The notes under the pieces were generated by a model, which was not told the DNA's origin, did no database searches, and saw only the letters and a program-made list of their open reading frames with translations. Position numbers and translations under genes: made by a program. From positions 310,001 through 374,000 of the forward strand of contig NZ_CP012836.1 in NCBI RefSeq assembly GCF_001593605.1: DNA of 64,000 nucleotides, given 5' to 3'. Of the stretch, positions 8,349 through 17,062 are shown piece after piece. How positions within the stretch are numbered: the first letter of the stretch is position 1; the number at the start of each line of letters is the position of its first letter. Origin of the DNA: Algoriphagus sanaruensis (lineage in GTDB: Bacteria; Bacteroidota; Bacteroidia; Cytophagales; Cyclobacteriaceae).

Positions 8349-9449
8349 ATGTTAGAGATTAATGCGACCGAAACGGTGCAAGAAGGATCAATCTTCGGAC
8401 AAATCACCACCATGGATCATGAGCAGCTCGTGATCTGCCACGACCAAGCAACAGGCCTCAAAGCCCTAATTGGAATTCACAACACAGTCCTCGGTCCTGC
8501 TTTGGGTGGTACCCGCATGTGGCCTTACGCCACTGAACAGGAAGCGATCACTGATGTCTTACGACTTTCTAGAGGCATGACCTTTAAGAATGCACTTGCC
8601 GGACTTAATCTAGGTGGTGGCAAGGCTGTGATTATTGGAGATCCAAAACTTAAGAATGAAGCATTTTTAAGAAGATTTGGACGTTTTGTAGAAAGTGTTG
8701 GCGGAAGATATGTGACGGCTGAAGACGTAAACATGAAGACTTCTGACATGGAGTATATCGCCATGGAAACTCGTCACGTGACAGGCCTACCTCAAATCAA
8801 AGGTGGCGCAGGTGATCCATCTCCAGTCACTGCCTTTGGTGTGTACATGGGGATGAAAGCTGCTGCCAAAAAAGCCTTTGGTTCTGACTCGCTTCAAAAA
8901 AAGAAAATTGCCGTGCAAGGTGTGGGACAGGTTGGAAAATACTTGATCGACTATTTAGTCAAAGAAGGCGCTGAAATCATGATTACAGACATCTTTGAGG
9001 ATAAATTAAAAGCCATTGCCAAGGAAACTGGAGCAACTGTGGTTGATCCAAATGTGATTTATGATCTTCCGATGGATATTTATGCTCCTTGCGCGCTAGG
9101 AGCTACTATCAACGATCAGACCATTGACCGATTGAAATGTAAAGTGATCGCTGGAGGAGCAAATAATCAGTTGAAAGACGAAGCCAAACATGGTAAAATC
9201 CTTATGGAAAAAGGCATCATTTACGCCCCCGATTTCCTCATCAATGCAGGTGGAGTAATCAATGTAGGTGCTGAATACTACGGAGATTATCACAAGGATT
9301 TGGTTTTCGCACAAACTGAAAAAATCTATGATACCTGTATGAGCATCTTGGACAAATCCGAAAAAGAAAATATTCCAGCTCAACAAGCTGCTATTGAAGC
9401 TGCAAAAGCTAGAATAGAAGCCATAGGACGAGTAAAACTGCCTTTCTAA
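8349..9449 (+). CDS. Leucine-type (Glu/Leu/Phe/Val family) amino-acid dehydrogenase
   Basis: NAD-dependent oxidative deaminase of branched-chain or related amino acids, giving the 2-oxo acid and ammonia. The 366-residue length fits leucine dehydrogenases. Visible are the substrate-domain motif LGPALGGTRMW, the catalytic-lysine motif GGGKAVI near residue 91, a second family signature TAEDVNM, and the Rossmann nucleotide-binding loop GVGQVGKYL near 191. It has its own well-formed promoter and a terminator, so it is monocistronic. Whether leucine, valine or phenylalanine is the main substrate cannot be decided from sequence alone; leucine dehydrogenase is the best guess from overall similarity. 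Confidence 0.92.
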   Translation: MLEINATETVQEGSIFGQITTMDHEQLVICHDQATGLKALIGIHNTVLGPALGGTRMWPYATEQEAITDVLRLSRGMTFKNALAGLNLGGGKAVIIGDPKLKNEAFLRRFGRFVESVGGRYVTAEDVNMKTSDMEYIAMETRHVTGLPQIKGGAGDPSPVTAFGVYMGMKAAAKKAFGSDSLQKKKIAVQGVGQVGKYLIDYLVKEGAEIMITDIFEDKLKAIAKETGATVVDPNVIYDLPMDIYAPCALGATINDQTIDRLKCKVIAGGANNQLKDEAKHGKILMEKGIIYAPDFLINAGGVINVGAEYYGDYHKDLVFAQTEKIYDTCMSILDKSEKENIPAQQAAIEAAKARIEAIGRVKLPF

Positions 9450-9468
9450 GCTTCAATTCACGAATTAG

Positions 9469-9502
9469 AAAACCACCGAAATAGACGTTCGGTGGTTTTT
9501 TT
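9469..9502 (+). terminator. Intrinsic terminator of the dehydrogenase gene
   Basis: Ten-bp GC-containing stem (AACCACCGAA at 9471-9480 with TTCGGTGGTT at 9488-9497), seven-base loop and a run of T to about 9502, starting 20 bases after the stop codon. Confidence 0.9.
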
Positions 9503-9565
9503 GTCTTCTTACCTATGGGCTTACACGGCCCAAATTCCCTATATTTACGGCTCTTTTACAACATT

Positions 9566-10750
9566 ATGCTAAATAGAAGAATCCTCAGAGTCAAGGCATT
9601 TCAAAACTTGTATGCCTATGAGCAATGCAAAGGATCTAATCTCAACCTAGCCAAGGACTTCATACGGGAGTCTTTTCTTCCTGACCTCAATAGCATGGAG
9701 GTTCAAGATAAGGCTGCACTAAACCGCGATGCCGAAGAGGCTGTCAAACTATTCGATCAAAACATCGAAAACCGAAGCCTTCTAGCTGCATCAGAAGCAA
9801 AGCCAAAAATCAAACAAGTGGTTTTGGATGCTTTAAAGCAGGTGAAAAATGCCAATGAAAAAGATCAGGCGTTCTTGCTTCACAATATGGTGATGTCTGC
9901 AGAGCGAATTCCGCACCTCTATCTTCTGCCCATTGAGCTTTTGATAGCCTTCGGGGAGCATGTTGAAAAAGACCTCCAAAAAAAGAAAAAACTCGCCGGA
10001 GATAACCCTGTAGCATTTTCAAACGAATTAAACTTGGCCCAAAATCAAGTTTTATTGAATTTGAAAAACTCGACCTCCTATCGAGGATCCGTAGCCAGAA
10101 ACAATGTCAATTTGGATGACATTGAGCTTGAAATCAAGGAATGGTTTAGAGACTATATCAAGCCTTCGGAGACCTATCAAGATTACCTTAAAATTGCCAA
10201 TCCCACCCTCGAAGAAGACTTTGAAGCAGTGGATGGTTTACTTAAAAAAGTCTTGTTTAAAAATGAGGTAATCCTCAATTACTTCTCTGAAAAAGATCTC
10301 AACTGGACCGAAAATAAGTCTGTTGTAAGAAGTCTTGCTTCAAAGGTGCTTAAAAATGCAGCCAATATTGAAGGAACCGAAGAAGAGCAGCTTCCAGAAA
10401 TTGCAATCAACTGGGAGGAGGACAAAGAGTTTTTTCAAAATATCTTTAACTTCACCATCGAGATGGATTCAGAAAATAAGGCTTTGATCGCTCAAAAAAC
10501 CAAAAATTGGGACATTGATCGCCTTGCTTTCACCGATAAGATTATCATGTCTATGGCAATCACTGAAATGAAGCGATTCCCAAGCATTCCTGTAAAAGTG
10601 AGTATTAACGAATATATCGACATCTCAAAAACATACAGTACACCAAAAAGCAAGCAATTTGTGAATGGTCTATTGGATGTTTTGGCAAAAGAACTAACCG
10701 AAAGTGGCCAAATCCGTAAGAGTGGCCGAGGACTTTTAGACAATAAATAA
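9566..10750 (+). CDS. nusB: Transcription antitermination factor NusB, long Bacteroidota form
   Basis: RNA-binding antitermination factor acting with NusA/NusE on rRNA operons. The C-terminal 110 residues are the NusB fold (WDIDRLAFTDKIIMSMAI and VSINEYIDISKTYS are typical). Ahead of it lie about 280 residues of mostly helical, NusB-related or extra sequence, so the protein is about 2.5 times the E. coli length; extended NusB proteins are usual in this phylum. I chose ATG 9566 (MLNRRILRVKAFQ) over the frame's earlier start at 9515, which would add 17 residues lying against the preceding terminator. The next gene begins 7 bases after the stop. Confidence 0.9.
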   Translation: MLNRRILRVKAFQNLYAYEQCKGSNLNLAKDFIRESFLPDLNSMEVQDKAALNRDAEEAVKLFDQNIENRSLLAASEAKPKIKQVVLDALKQVKNANEKDQAFLLHNMVMSAERIPHLYLLPIELLIAFGEHVEKDLQKKKKLAGDNPVAFSNELNLAQNQVLLNLKNSTSYRGSVARNNVNLDDIELEIKEWFRDYIKPSETYQDYLKIANPTLEEDFEAVDGLLKKVLFKNEVILNYFSEKDLNWTENKSVVRSLASKVLKNAANIEGTEEEQLPEIAINWEEDKEFFQNIFNFTIEMDSENKALIAQKTKNWDIDRLAFTDKIIMSMAITEMKRFPSIPVKVSINEYIDISKTYSTPKSKQFVNGLLDVLAKELTESGQIRKSGRGLLDNK

Positions 10751-10757
10751 GACAACC

Positions 10758-11060
10758 ATGAGCAAAAGTACCAATACTCTTCTCGCATTCATGGTCGGTG
10801 CCGGCGTAGGTGCTGCCCTTGGAATCCTTTTCGCCCCTGATACGGGAGCTAATACCCGTGACAAACTTTCTTTCAAGCTTTCTAAATACAAAAAAGAGCT
10901 TGAGGACTTAATCAATGAGCTTGTTGACGGCAAAGAGCTTCATTTGAATGAAGCAAAGACCGAAGGCAAACGAGTGATCAATGAGGCAAAAAGTAAAGCA
11001 GAAAATTTACTTCATGACGTAAATAAATTAATCGATCAAATCAATCAAGGTAAAAATTAA
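10758..11060 (+). CDS. YtxH-domain protein
   Basis: A 100-residue protein with one glycine-rich membrane helix near the N-terminus (FMVGAGVGAALGILFAPDTG), the hallmark of YtxH proteins, followed by a helical charged tail that may form a coiled coil. The LFAPDTG turn is the family signature. The family is small, membrane-anchored and of unknown function, in some bacteria stress-linked. It lies 7 bases after nusB and one base before a lipoprotein gene, so it is part of one operon. Confidence 0.85.
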   Translation: MSKSTNTLLAFMVGAGVGAALGILFAPDTGANTRDKLSFKLSKYKKELEDLINELVDGKELHLNEAKTEGKRVINEAKSKAENLLHDVNKLIDQINQGKN

Positions 11061-11061
11061 C

Positions 11062-11598
11062 ATGAAAATCAAACTGTTAAGTGCATTCGCTCTTGCTTTG
11101 GTTTTAGGAGTTTCCTGTAGCCAAAAGTCAGATCAAGATGACAAAATCAAAGCTTTAGAAGAAAAAATCGCCCAGTTAGAAAATCAAAATACTGCGGTGA
11201 CACCTGCAAACGCTCAAACAACCACGGCTGCTGATCCAAGCACCTTGGGAGCATTTCAGTTTGGAGAAATGGAATACGACTTCGGTACCATCAATGAAGG
11301 CCAAGTAGTAGAACACGTATTCAATTTCACAAACAACGGTCAGGCTCCTCTAGTCATTTCTAACATTACCGCTTCCTGCGGCTGTACTAGCCCTGACTGG
11401 ACCAAAGCTCCAGTGCAACCAGGAGAAGAAGGTTTTGTGAAAGTTGTATTTAATTCTACAGCGAAGTCCGGTTCTCAGGCTCCAACCGTAACCATCCAGG
11501 CTAATACTAACCCAACCGTTACTCGATTGAGAATGAAGGGTAGTGTAACGCCGAAATTAGCAGGAGCTGCTGCCCCAGCAGGACCCTTAAAAAGATAA
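11062..11598 (+). CDS. DUF1573-domain lipoprotein
   Basis: A 178-residue exported protein. The N-terminus is a lipoprotein signal (LALVLGVSCSQKSD, lipid-accepting Cys at about residue 19), followed by a short helical heptad stretch and a Thr/Ala-rich linker. From about residue 68 comes the DUF1573 domain, a small beta-sandwich, recognisable by FGEMEYDFGTINEGQ and ITASCGCTSPDW. Function of the domain is unknown; it is common in Bacteroidota envelope proteins. It sits between the YtxH gene and yajC with 1- and 4-base gaps. Confidence 0.85.
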   Translation: MKIKLLSAFALALVLGVSCSQKSDQDDKIKALEEKIAQLENQNTAVTPANAQTTTAADPSTLGAFQFGEMEYDFGTINEGQVVEHVFNFTNNGQAPLVISNITASCGCTSPDWTKAPVQPGEEGFVKVVFNSTAKSGSQAPTVTIQANTNPTVTRLRMKGSVTPKLAGAAAPAGPLKR

Positions 11599-11602
11599 TA
11601 AT

Positions 11603-11887
11603 ATGGATTCACAAAATTTTGGCCCGCTTATTTTAATGGGGTCTTTGTTCATTATCATGTATTTCTTCATGATCAGACCTCAGCAGAAAAAGCAAAAAGA
11701 GACCAAGAAATTCATTGAAGAGATTAAAAAGGGAGACGACGTGGTCACTATTGGTGGATTACATGGAAAAGTAGCCGCCGTGGAAGGTGATGTTGTCTTT
11801 CTTGAAATCGACAAAGGGGTAAAAGTTAAATTGGAAAAGTCTGCCATTTCGCTGGATTTCTCCAAGAAAACCGGTACAACTAAATAG
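11603..11887 (+). CDS. yajC: Preprotein translocase accessory subunit YajC
   Basis: Small inner-membrane subunit of the SecDF-YajC complex assisting protein export. The 94 residues show one membrane helix (about 8-25), the signature MIRPQQKKQKE directly after it, and a C-terminal domain with DDVVTIGGLHGKVAAV typical of YajC. It is encoded inside the nusB-to-coaE cluster; secD/secF are not in the window. Confidence 0.95.
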   Translation: MDSQNFGPLILMGSLFIIMYFFMIRPQQKKQKETKKFIEEIKKGDDVVTIGGLHGKVAAVEGDVVFLEIDKGVKVKLEKSAISLDFSKKTGTTK

Positions 11888-11895
11888 AATAAAAC

Positions 11896-12861
11896 TTGTC
11901 GGATTCAAAAAAATCCTCCTGGAGAATTTCTTCTAAAAGAATCTCCGATCTAAAAGTGGTAGTCCTCTGCATTGCAGCGGCTACCACTTTTTGGATTTTA
12001 AATGCATTAAACAAAGACAACTATTCCACTATTGTGGATTATCCTATTTCTTGGGAATTTGACCGAGAATCCTTTATTCCTGTCAAGCCACTTCCAAAAT
12101 CTGTTCAAATTCAGATTTCGGGAAATGGCTGGGATCTTCTTCGAAAGTATTTTAACCTCAATGAACCCCCGTTTTTGATCAATCTTGCTGACCCAGACGG
12201 GAAGCAATTTTTATTGACTTCTGATCTAAAACGGCCATTGGGTGAATTTTTAACCCCTACACAACTCGAAGGCTTATTGGAAGATTCGATCCGTTACCAA
12301 ATTGACCGAATCGTTACCCGTGAATTTGTTCCTCTGCTCGATTCTACAAGTTATTCCCTAGCTCCCAATAGCGAAATTGAAGGGGATTTAGAATTTACTC
12401 CTAAAAGGATTAAAGTAACAGGCCCAATCTCAGTCCTGGAATCATTTGGATCAACCTATCCCGTATCACTGAATAAAGCGAAACTTGGAGAAGATTTTAC
12501 AGAAACAGTTTCACTTTCAATACCCGAACAATGGGAGGAAATAATGTCTTTGGAAACTGGTGAAATCACCATTTCTGGAAAAATTATACACTTCTTGGAA
12601 GGCAACAAACGCCTAAAGATCAAAAAAGTGAACTTCCCGAGAACGGTCCAGATTCAACCAGAGGACGTAACCCCTATCGCTACTTATTTGGTAGACGAAC
12701 GAAAAGTATCCGAACTTAAGGATCTAGAATTTGAAGCAGTGTTAGATTATGGCAAAAGAAATCGATCAGATAGTACCATTACCTTTGAGATTTCTCCCAA
12801 GCCCTCCTTCCTACGAGATATTTCGATTTCTCCTCCTTTGATCAAGCTTCGTTATGACTAA
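11896..12861 (+). CDS. YbbR-like domain membrane-anchored protein
   Basis: A 321-residue protein with one N-terminal membrane helix (LKVVVLCIAAATTFWILNAL, about residues 19-38) and repeated beta-rich segments resembling YbbR domains, each near motifs such as RIKVTGPISVLES and VKVNFPRTVQIQP-like strands. In Firmicutes YbbR/CdaR regulates the di-adenylate cyclase CdaA; no cyclase gene lies here, so that role is not supported. The start is TTG at 11896: no in-frame ATG precedes the membrane helix. It overlaps coaE by 8 bases, implying coupled translation. Confidence 0.72.
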   Translation: MSDSKKSSWRISSKRISDLKVVVLCIAAATTFWILNALNKDNYSTIVDYPISWEFDRESFIPVKPLPKSVQIQISGNGWDLLRKYFNLNEPPFLINLADPDGKQFLLTSDLKRPLGEFLTPTQLEGLLEDSIRYQIDRIVTREFVPLLDSTSYSLAPNSEIEGDLEFTPKRIKVTGPISVLESFGSTYPVSLNKAKLGEDFTETVSLSIPEQWEEIMSLETGEITISGKIIHFLEGNKRLKIKKVNFPRTVQIQPEDVTPIATYLVDERKVSELKDLEFEAVLDYGKRNRSDSTITFEISPKPSFLRDISISPPLIKLRYD

Positions 12862-13459
12862 TGCCTCGCCCAAATTGGTAGGAATCACAGGGGGGATTGG
12901 TTCAGGGAAATCGACCGTCTGCCAGATTTTTAAAATCCTCGGGATCCCAGTGTATGCAGCTGATGACCGAGCCAAATGGCTGATGACCCATAACTCGAAT
13001 GTCAAAGGGGAAATTATAAGCCTATTTGGTAATTCTTCTTACCATGAAAATGGAACCTTAAATCGATCTTTTTTAGCAGAAACTGTATTTTCAGATCCAG
13101 AGAAAGTAAAACAAATCAATGCCATTGTCCATCCGGCGGTAAGACTTGATTTTGAAAATTGGGCAAAAAAACAAAACGCCCCCTATGTGCTAAAAGAGGC
13201 TGCTCTCATTTTTGAAACTGGTGGAAATCAACAACTCGATGCTGTGATCAACGTCAGTTCTCCTTTAAAAATCCGAGTCGCTCGGGTGTTGATGAGAGAT
13301 CCTCATCGATCAGAAAAGCAGGTGAATGAAATTATCAATCAGCAACTACCGGATGAGGAAAAAAATCAAAAAGCTGATTTTGTAATCAAAAACACAGACA
13401 TCAAACTACTTATCCCTCAAATTTTGGACATTCATCGCAAACTTTTGGATCAAAAGTAA
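12854..13459 (+). CDS. coaE: Dephospho-CoA kinase
   Basis: Last enzyme of coenzyme A synthesis, phosphorylating dephospho-CoA at the 3' ribose hydroxyl with ATP. The P-loop GGIGSGKSTVC is at residues 12-22, followed by AADDRAKWLM and the HPAVR motif of the CoA-binding region, and a LID segment with VARVLMRDPHR. Length of 201 residues is normal. Its start lies inside the end of the YbbR-like gene. The stop is only 6 bases from the end of a convergent gene, leaving no room for a terminator between them. Confidence 0.95.
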   Translation: MTNASPKLVGITGGIGSGKSTVCQIFKILGIPVYAADDRAKWLMTHNSNVKGEIISLFGNSSYHENGTLNRSFLAETVFSDPEKVKQINAIVHPAVRLDFENWAKKQNAPYVLKEAALIFETGGNQQLDAVINVSSPLKIRVARVLMRDPHRSEKQVNEIINQQLPDEEKNQKADFVIKNTDIKLLIPQILDIHRKLLDQK

Positions 13460-13465
13460 AGCCGA

Positions 13466-13885
13466 TTAAAAAGTCCTTTCGGTCCAACTTTTATGGACGA
13501 TCTTCCAGGAATCCCCCACCTTGATCAAAGTCAAAAAATCGTAATAATAAATCCCTGGCCAGAATAATTCAGTTTCTGCCAAGGCCATATTGCCTTCGAT
13601 TCGAATTGCCTTGATTTCATTTCTAAATTGTTCGGGACTTCTTGGATTTCCTTTGGTTGTCCCCTCCCGCCATTCTTCAAATGGAGTAATCGCCAATTGG
13701 GTTCCTCGATAACCAATGAGCTGCGCATTTGGCAGAAATGCCTCATTCAGTTTAGCAGCATTTCGCTCCATCATCCCCTCAAAATAGAGATTCACAGTCT
13801 GCGTTACCGCTTCGAGATCTGCTTCTTGACTGATTCCGATCGACGGTAAAAAGAGGAAAAAAAGAATGATGATGGCTTGTTTCAT
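13466..13885 (-). CDS. Secreted NTF2/SnoaL-like protein
   Basis: A 139-residue protein with a signal peptide (MKQAIIILFFLFLPSIGISQ) and a single NTF2-like alpha+beta domain, recognisable by a helix ending YFEGMMERNAAKLNEAF and the C-terminal strands DFLTLIKVGDSWKIVHKSW. Such domains bind small ligands or act as isomerases/hydratases, but nothing in this sequence fixes a substrate. It is separated from serS by a terminator and ends 6 bases from coaE on the other strand. Confidence 0.75.
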   Translation of the reverse strand: MKQAIIILFFLFLPSIGISQEADLEAVTQTVNLYFEGMMERNAAKLNEAFLPNAQLIGYRGTQLAITPFEEWREGTTKGNPRSPEQFRNEIKAIRIEGNMALAETELFWPGIYYYDFLTLIKVGDSWKIVHKSWTERTF

Positions 13886-13890
13886 GGCAT

Positions 13891-13922
13891 AAAAAAACTG
13901 CCTGATTTCACAGGCAGTTTAA
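13891..13922. terminator. Intrinsic terminator of serS
   Basis: Ten-bp stem (AAACTGCCTG at 13895-13904 with CAGGCAGTTT at 13911-13920) and a six-base loop. On the minus strand it is followed by a run of seven T, 15 bases after the serS stop. Confidence 0.88.
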
Positions 13923-13934
13923 AATGAGTCAAAC

Positions 13935-15206
13935 TTAGATTCGATCAAAACCAAGGTATGGATGAAGCACTTTCGGCATCAAAATCCCATCCTCAGTTTG
14001 ATTGTTTTCCAGAATAGCTGCGACAATTCGTGGTAAAGCAAGTGCGGATCCGTTAAGTGAATGAGCTAGCTGTGTCTTTTTATCTTCACCTCTGAATCTT
14101 AGTTTCAATCGATTCGTTTGGTACGTTTCAAAATTTGACACTGAACTTACCTCCAACCAACGTTCCTGTGCTGCGGAAAACACTTCCATGTCATAGGTGA
14201 GTGCAGAGGTAAAGCCCATATCACCACCACAAAGCCGGAGCACTCGGTAGGGTAATTCTAATTTTTGAAGAAGTCCCTGAACATACGCGCTCATGCTTTC
14301 AAGTGCTTCATAGGATTGATCGGGATGAGTAATCTGCACAATTTCCACTTTATCAAACTGGTGCAATCTATTCAATCCACGAACATGAGCACCCCATGAA
14401 CCCGCTTCTCTTCTGAAGCATGGAGTATATCCCACATTCTTTACGGGTAAATCTGATTCATTTAAAATGACGTCCCGATAAAGGTTTGTAATCGGAACCT
14501 CAGCAGTCGGAATCAAGTAAAGATTATCAGCCGTTGCATGATACATCTGACCTTCTTTATCTGGAAGCTGACCTGTGCCATATCCAGAATCTTCATTTAC
14601 CAAAATTGGGGGCTGAACCTCCATGTAGCCAGCGGCCATGGCTTCATCCAGAAAGAAATTGATCAAAGCCCGCTGAATTCGAGCTCCCTTTCCTTTATAT
14701 ACTGGAAATCCAGCACCGGTTATTTTTATCCCTAAATCGAAATCAATGATATCGTACTTCTTGATCAAGTCCCAATGGGGAAGTTTCCCTTCAAAAAGTG
14801 TCGGGATTTCGCCATGGGTCAAGACTACCTCATTATCCTCTGCAGATTTGCCACTTGGCACTGAGGTATGAGGGACATTCGGAATCGTATATAAAAGTGC
14901 CTTCAGATCACCTTCTGCCTGAGCATTGATATCATCCAACTCCTTGATTTGCTGCTTGATCTCCGCAGTACGCTCCTTGATGACCGAAGCCTCTGCACTT
15001 TTCCCTTCTTTCATAAGCTGACCGATTTGCTTGGCAATTCCGTTAGCTTCCGCTTGAAGTTGATCACGCTGAGCTTGAGATGATTTCCGAAGGTCATCCA
15101 AGGCAAGGACTTGATCTATAGTTTCGTTGATATTTGCAAGATTCCGCTTTTTTAATCCCGCAAGGACCTGATCGTGTTGTTCTCTAATTTGGTTTACTAA
15201 AAGCAT
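13935..15206 (-). CDS. serS: Seryl-tRNA synthetase
   Basis: Class II aminoacyl-tRNA synthetase charging tRNA-Ser with serine. The N-terminal 110 residues are the long antiparallel coiled coil that reaches the tRNA. The catalytic core shows motif 2 (CFRREAGSWG) and motif 3 region (LNGSALALPRIVAAILEN), with the serine-pocket stretch TAEVPITN and EVSSVSNFETYQ. Length 423 residues is typical. A lipoprotein gene lies 32 bases upstream on the same strand. Confidence 0.97.
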   Translation of the reverse strand: MLLVNQIREQHDQVLAGLKKRNLANINETIDQVLALDDLRKSSQAQRDQLQAEANGIAKQIGQLMKEGKSAEASVIKERTAEIKQQIKELDDINAQAEGDLKALLYTIPNVPHTSVPSGKSAEDNEVVLTHGEIPTLFEGKLPHWDLIKKYDIIDFDLGIKITGAGFPVYKGKGARIQRALINFFLDEAMAAGYMEVQPPILVNEDSGYGTGQLPDKEGQMYHATADNLYLIPTAEVPITNLYRDVILNESDLPVKNVGYTPCFRREAGSWGAHVRGLNRLHQFDKVEIVQITHPDQSYEALESMSAYVQGLLQKLELPYRVLRLCGGDMGFTSALTYDMEVFSAAQERWLEVSSVSNFETYQTNRLKLRFRGEDKKTQLAHSLNGSALALPRIVAAILENNQTEDGILMPKVLHPYLGFDRI

Positions 15207-15238
15207 AATACTTTTTATTTTGGTCCAAAGATAACCAG

Positions 15239-16009
15239 TTATCTTACAAAGAAGGATTTGGTAACACTAGAGAATGGACCTTCTAATTCTTTATTGTCTT
15301 TTCGAAGAAGATTGAGTGTAATCTGATAGTCCCCCACAGGAAGATTAGCTACCCGAACTGGGAGCATTTGCTCACTTTCATAACTAATCCCATTAAGCTC
15401 AATTCGAACTTTTAAATTATCCAAATCCATATCCCCTCCCAGGACCAAAAAGTCAATAATCAACTCTTGACCTAGAGGAACTACCTGCTGATTCCGCGGA
15501 AAATTTAAAGCCAAATAGGGTTCAGCCGAATAGGGGAAAGGTCTGGAATCTCCCACCAAAAAATCGCGATCCACATAATTCCCAAAGCTTTTCAAAGCCA
15601 GCCCTTCTTCATCCACCAAATATGCCACTGCTCGATAGGTACCTTGCGTAAGCTCTCGCTGGAAAATGGGCGAAAAAAATCCTATGGGGTCTCCCCCATT
15701 TAGAATCAAGAACAACTGTGGCGCATCTGCCCCACCTTCATTAAGACTAAAATTCTTGATATTAAATTCAAAAGGAACTTTGCCGGGCCTAAATGATTGA
15801 TTTCCCAAAGGCGTGTATAATTCCAAAATCGCATCAGGATACGCGGAAGAATCCTCATATTGAAAAAATGCGATCTTCGCTTGAGGGTCTTGCACCAAAC
15901 TGGAGTCTTGTAAGGCATCAACAACTGATTCGTTGACTTTCACTTTGGACTCTGAACAAGCCCAAAGAATAAGAACAAATAGGAAAGGATAACTTTGGAT
16001 TTTGTTCAT
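15239..16009 (-). CDS. Lipoprotein of unknown function
   Basis: A 256-residue protein with a lipoprotein signal peptide: hydrophobic FLFVLILWACSES with the lipidated Cys near residue 18. The remainder is predicted to be beta-rich, with an Asp/Glu/Leu-rich composition, and contains a stretch (YRAVAYLVDEEGLALKSFGN) reminiscent of immunoglobulin-like beta sandwiches. I recognise no named family. It is the gene immediately upstream of serS on the same strand (32-base gap), but a functional link to tRNA charging is not implied. Confidence 0.75.
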   Translation of the reverse strand: MNKIQSYPFLFVLILWACSESKVKVNESVVDALQDSSLVQDPQAKIAFFQYEDSSAYPDAILELYTPLGNQSFRPGKVPFEFNIKNFSLNEGGADAPQLFLILNGGDPIGFFSPIFQRELTQGTYRAVAYLVDEEGLALKSFGNYVDRDFLVGDSRPFPYSAEPYLALNFPRNQQVVPLGQELIIDFLVLGGDMDLDNLKVRIELNGISYESEQMLPVRVANLPVGDYQITLNLLRKDNKELEGPFSSVTKSFFVR

Positions 16010-16038
16010 AATTGGGGAAAGATTGGGATAAAGATATT

Positions 16039-16046
16039 TAATTTTG
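16039..16046 (+). promoter_or_regulatory. Possible -7 element of the oxygenase-chrA unit
   Basis: TAATTTTG matches TAnnTTTG 36 bases before the ATG of the oxygenase gene. No TTTG at the ideal upstream distance; TTG triplets occur 13 and 24 bases upstream. Confidence 0.4.
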
Positions 16047-16082
16047 AAGAATTGTACGGTTCAGTCAACTAAACATTAAACC

Positions 16083-17060
16083 ATGGAAATTTTATTTGAT
16101 GAAATCCCAAGTCTAGACTTGGCCGATTTTACTTCAGGAACACCTGAACAAAAACACAACTTTGTCAAGAAACTGGGTGAAGCCTATCAGAATATTGGTT
16201 TTGTGGCGATAAAAAACCACGGTCTTTCCCAAGACCTCCAGGACCGGCTTTATCAGTCAATCAAATCTTTTTTTGCACTTTCAGACGAGATCAAATCCAA
16301 GTATGAGCGCCCGGAAATCGGCTACCAGCGAGGATATACCGGAAAAGGAAAAGAACATGCAAAAGGCAGAAATACAGGCGATTTAAAAGAATTTTATCAC
16401 GTCGGGCAAGAACTGGAATTGATTCCTGATTCGGATTCCATCAAAAGTGAATACCCGGCTAACCTTTGGCCGGAGGAAATCCCAAATTTCAAACAAGATG
16501 CGATTGAAGCATACCAAACGTTGGAAAATGCAGGGAAGGCCATGTTGCGAGCGATTGCATTACACCTCGAATTAGAGGAAGATTATTTTGAGGACAAAGT
16601 CGCCTATGGTAATTCCATCTTGAGACAAATCCATTACTTCCCAATTGAAAATCCGGACGAAGTACCAGCTGATGCTGTTCGGGCAGCGGAGCATGGCGAT
16701 ATCAACCTAATCACTTTGTTGATGGGTGCGAGTGCGGACGGTCTTCAGGTTTTGAGAAAAGATGGAAAATGGATTCCAATCACAGCATTACCCGATCAAT
16801 TGGTAGTAAATGTGGGGGATATGCTAGAGCGTCTTACTAACAAAAAGCTCAAATCTACCATCCACCGAGTGGTCAATCCTCCTAGAGAATTGATGCATAC
16901 GAGCAGATTTTCGATTCCATTCTTCATGCATCCTCGTTCAGAAATGGACTTGACTTGCCTTGAGAGCTGCATTGATGAAAGTCATCCAAAGCTATTTAGT
17001 GATGCCACAGCTGGAGAATTTCTAGAAGAAAGGCTTCGTGAATTAGGACTTCGAAAGTAA
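16083..17060 (+). CDS. 2-oxoglutarate/Fe(II)-dependent oxygenase, isopenicillin N synthase-like
   Basis: Cytosolic non-haem iron oxygenase of the IPNS-like superfamily, 325 residues. The N-terminal DIOX_N region (VKKLGEAYQNIGFVAIKNHG) is followed by the double-stranded beta-helix with iron ligands HGD (near residue 204) and the later HRV histidine, plus the RFS motif that in the family binds the 2-oxoglutarate carboxylate. The natural substrate cannot be read from the sequence; related bacterial proteins are often of unknown role. The stop is two bases before the chrA ATG. Confidence 0.88.
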   Translation: MEILFDEIPSLDLADFTSGTPEQKHNFVKKLGEAYQNIGFVAIKNHGLSQDLQDRLYQSIKSFFALSDEIKSKYERPEIGYQRGYTGKGKEHAKGRNTGDLKEFYHVGQELELIPDSDSIKSEYPANLWPEEIPNFKQDAIEAYQTLENAGKAMLRAIALHLELEEDYFEDKVAYGNSILRQIHYFPIENPDEVPADAVRAAEHGDINLITLLMGASADGLQVLRKDGKWIPITALPDQLVVNVGDMLERLTNKKLKSTIHRVVNPPRELMHTSRFSIPFFMHPRSEMDLTCLESCIDESHPKLFSDATAGEFLEERLRELGLRK

Positions 17061-17062
17061 AA

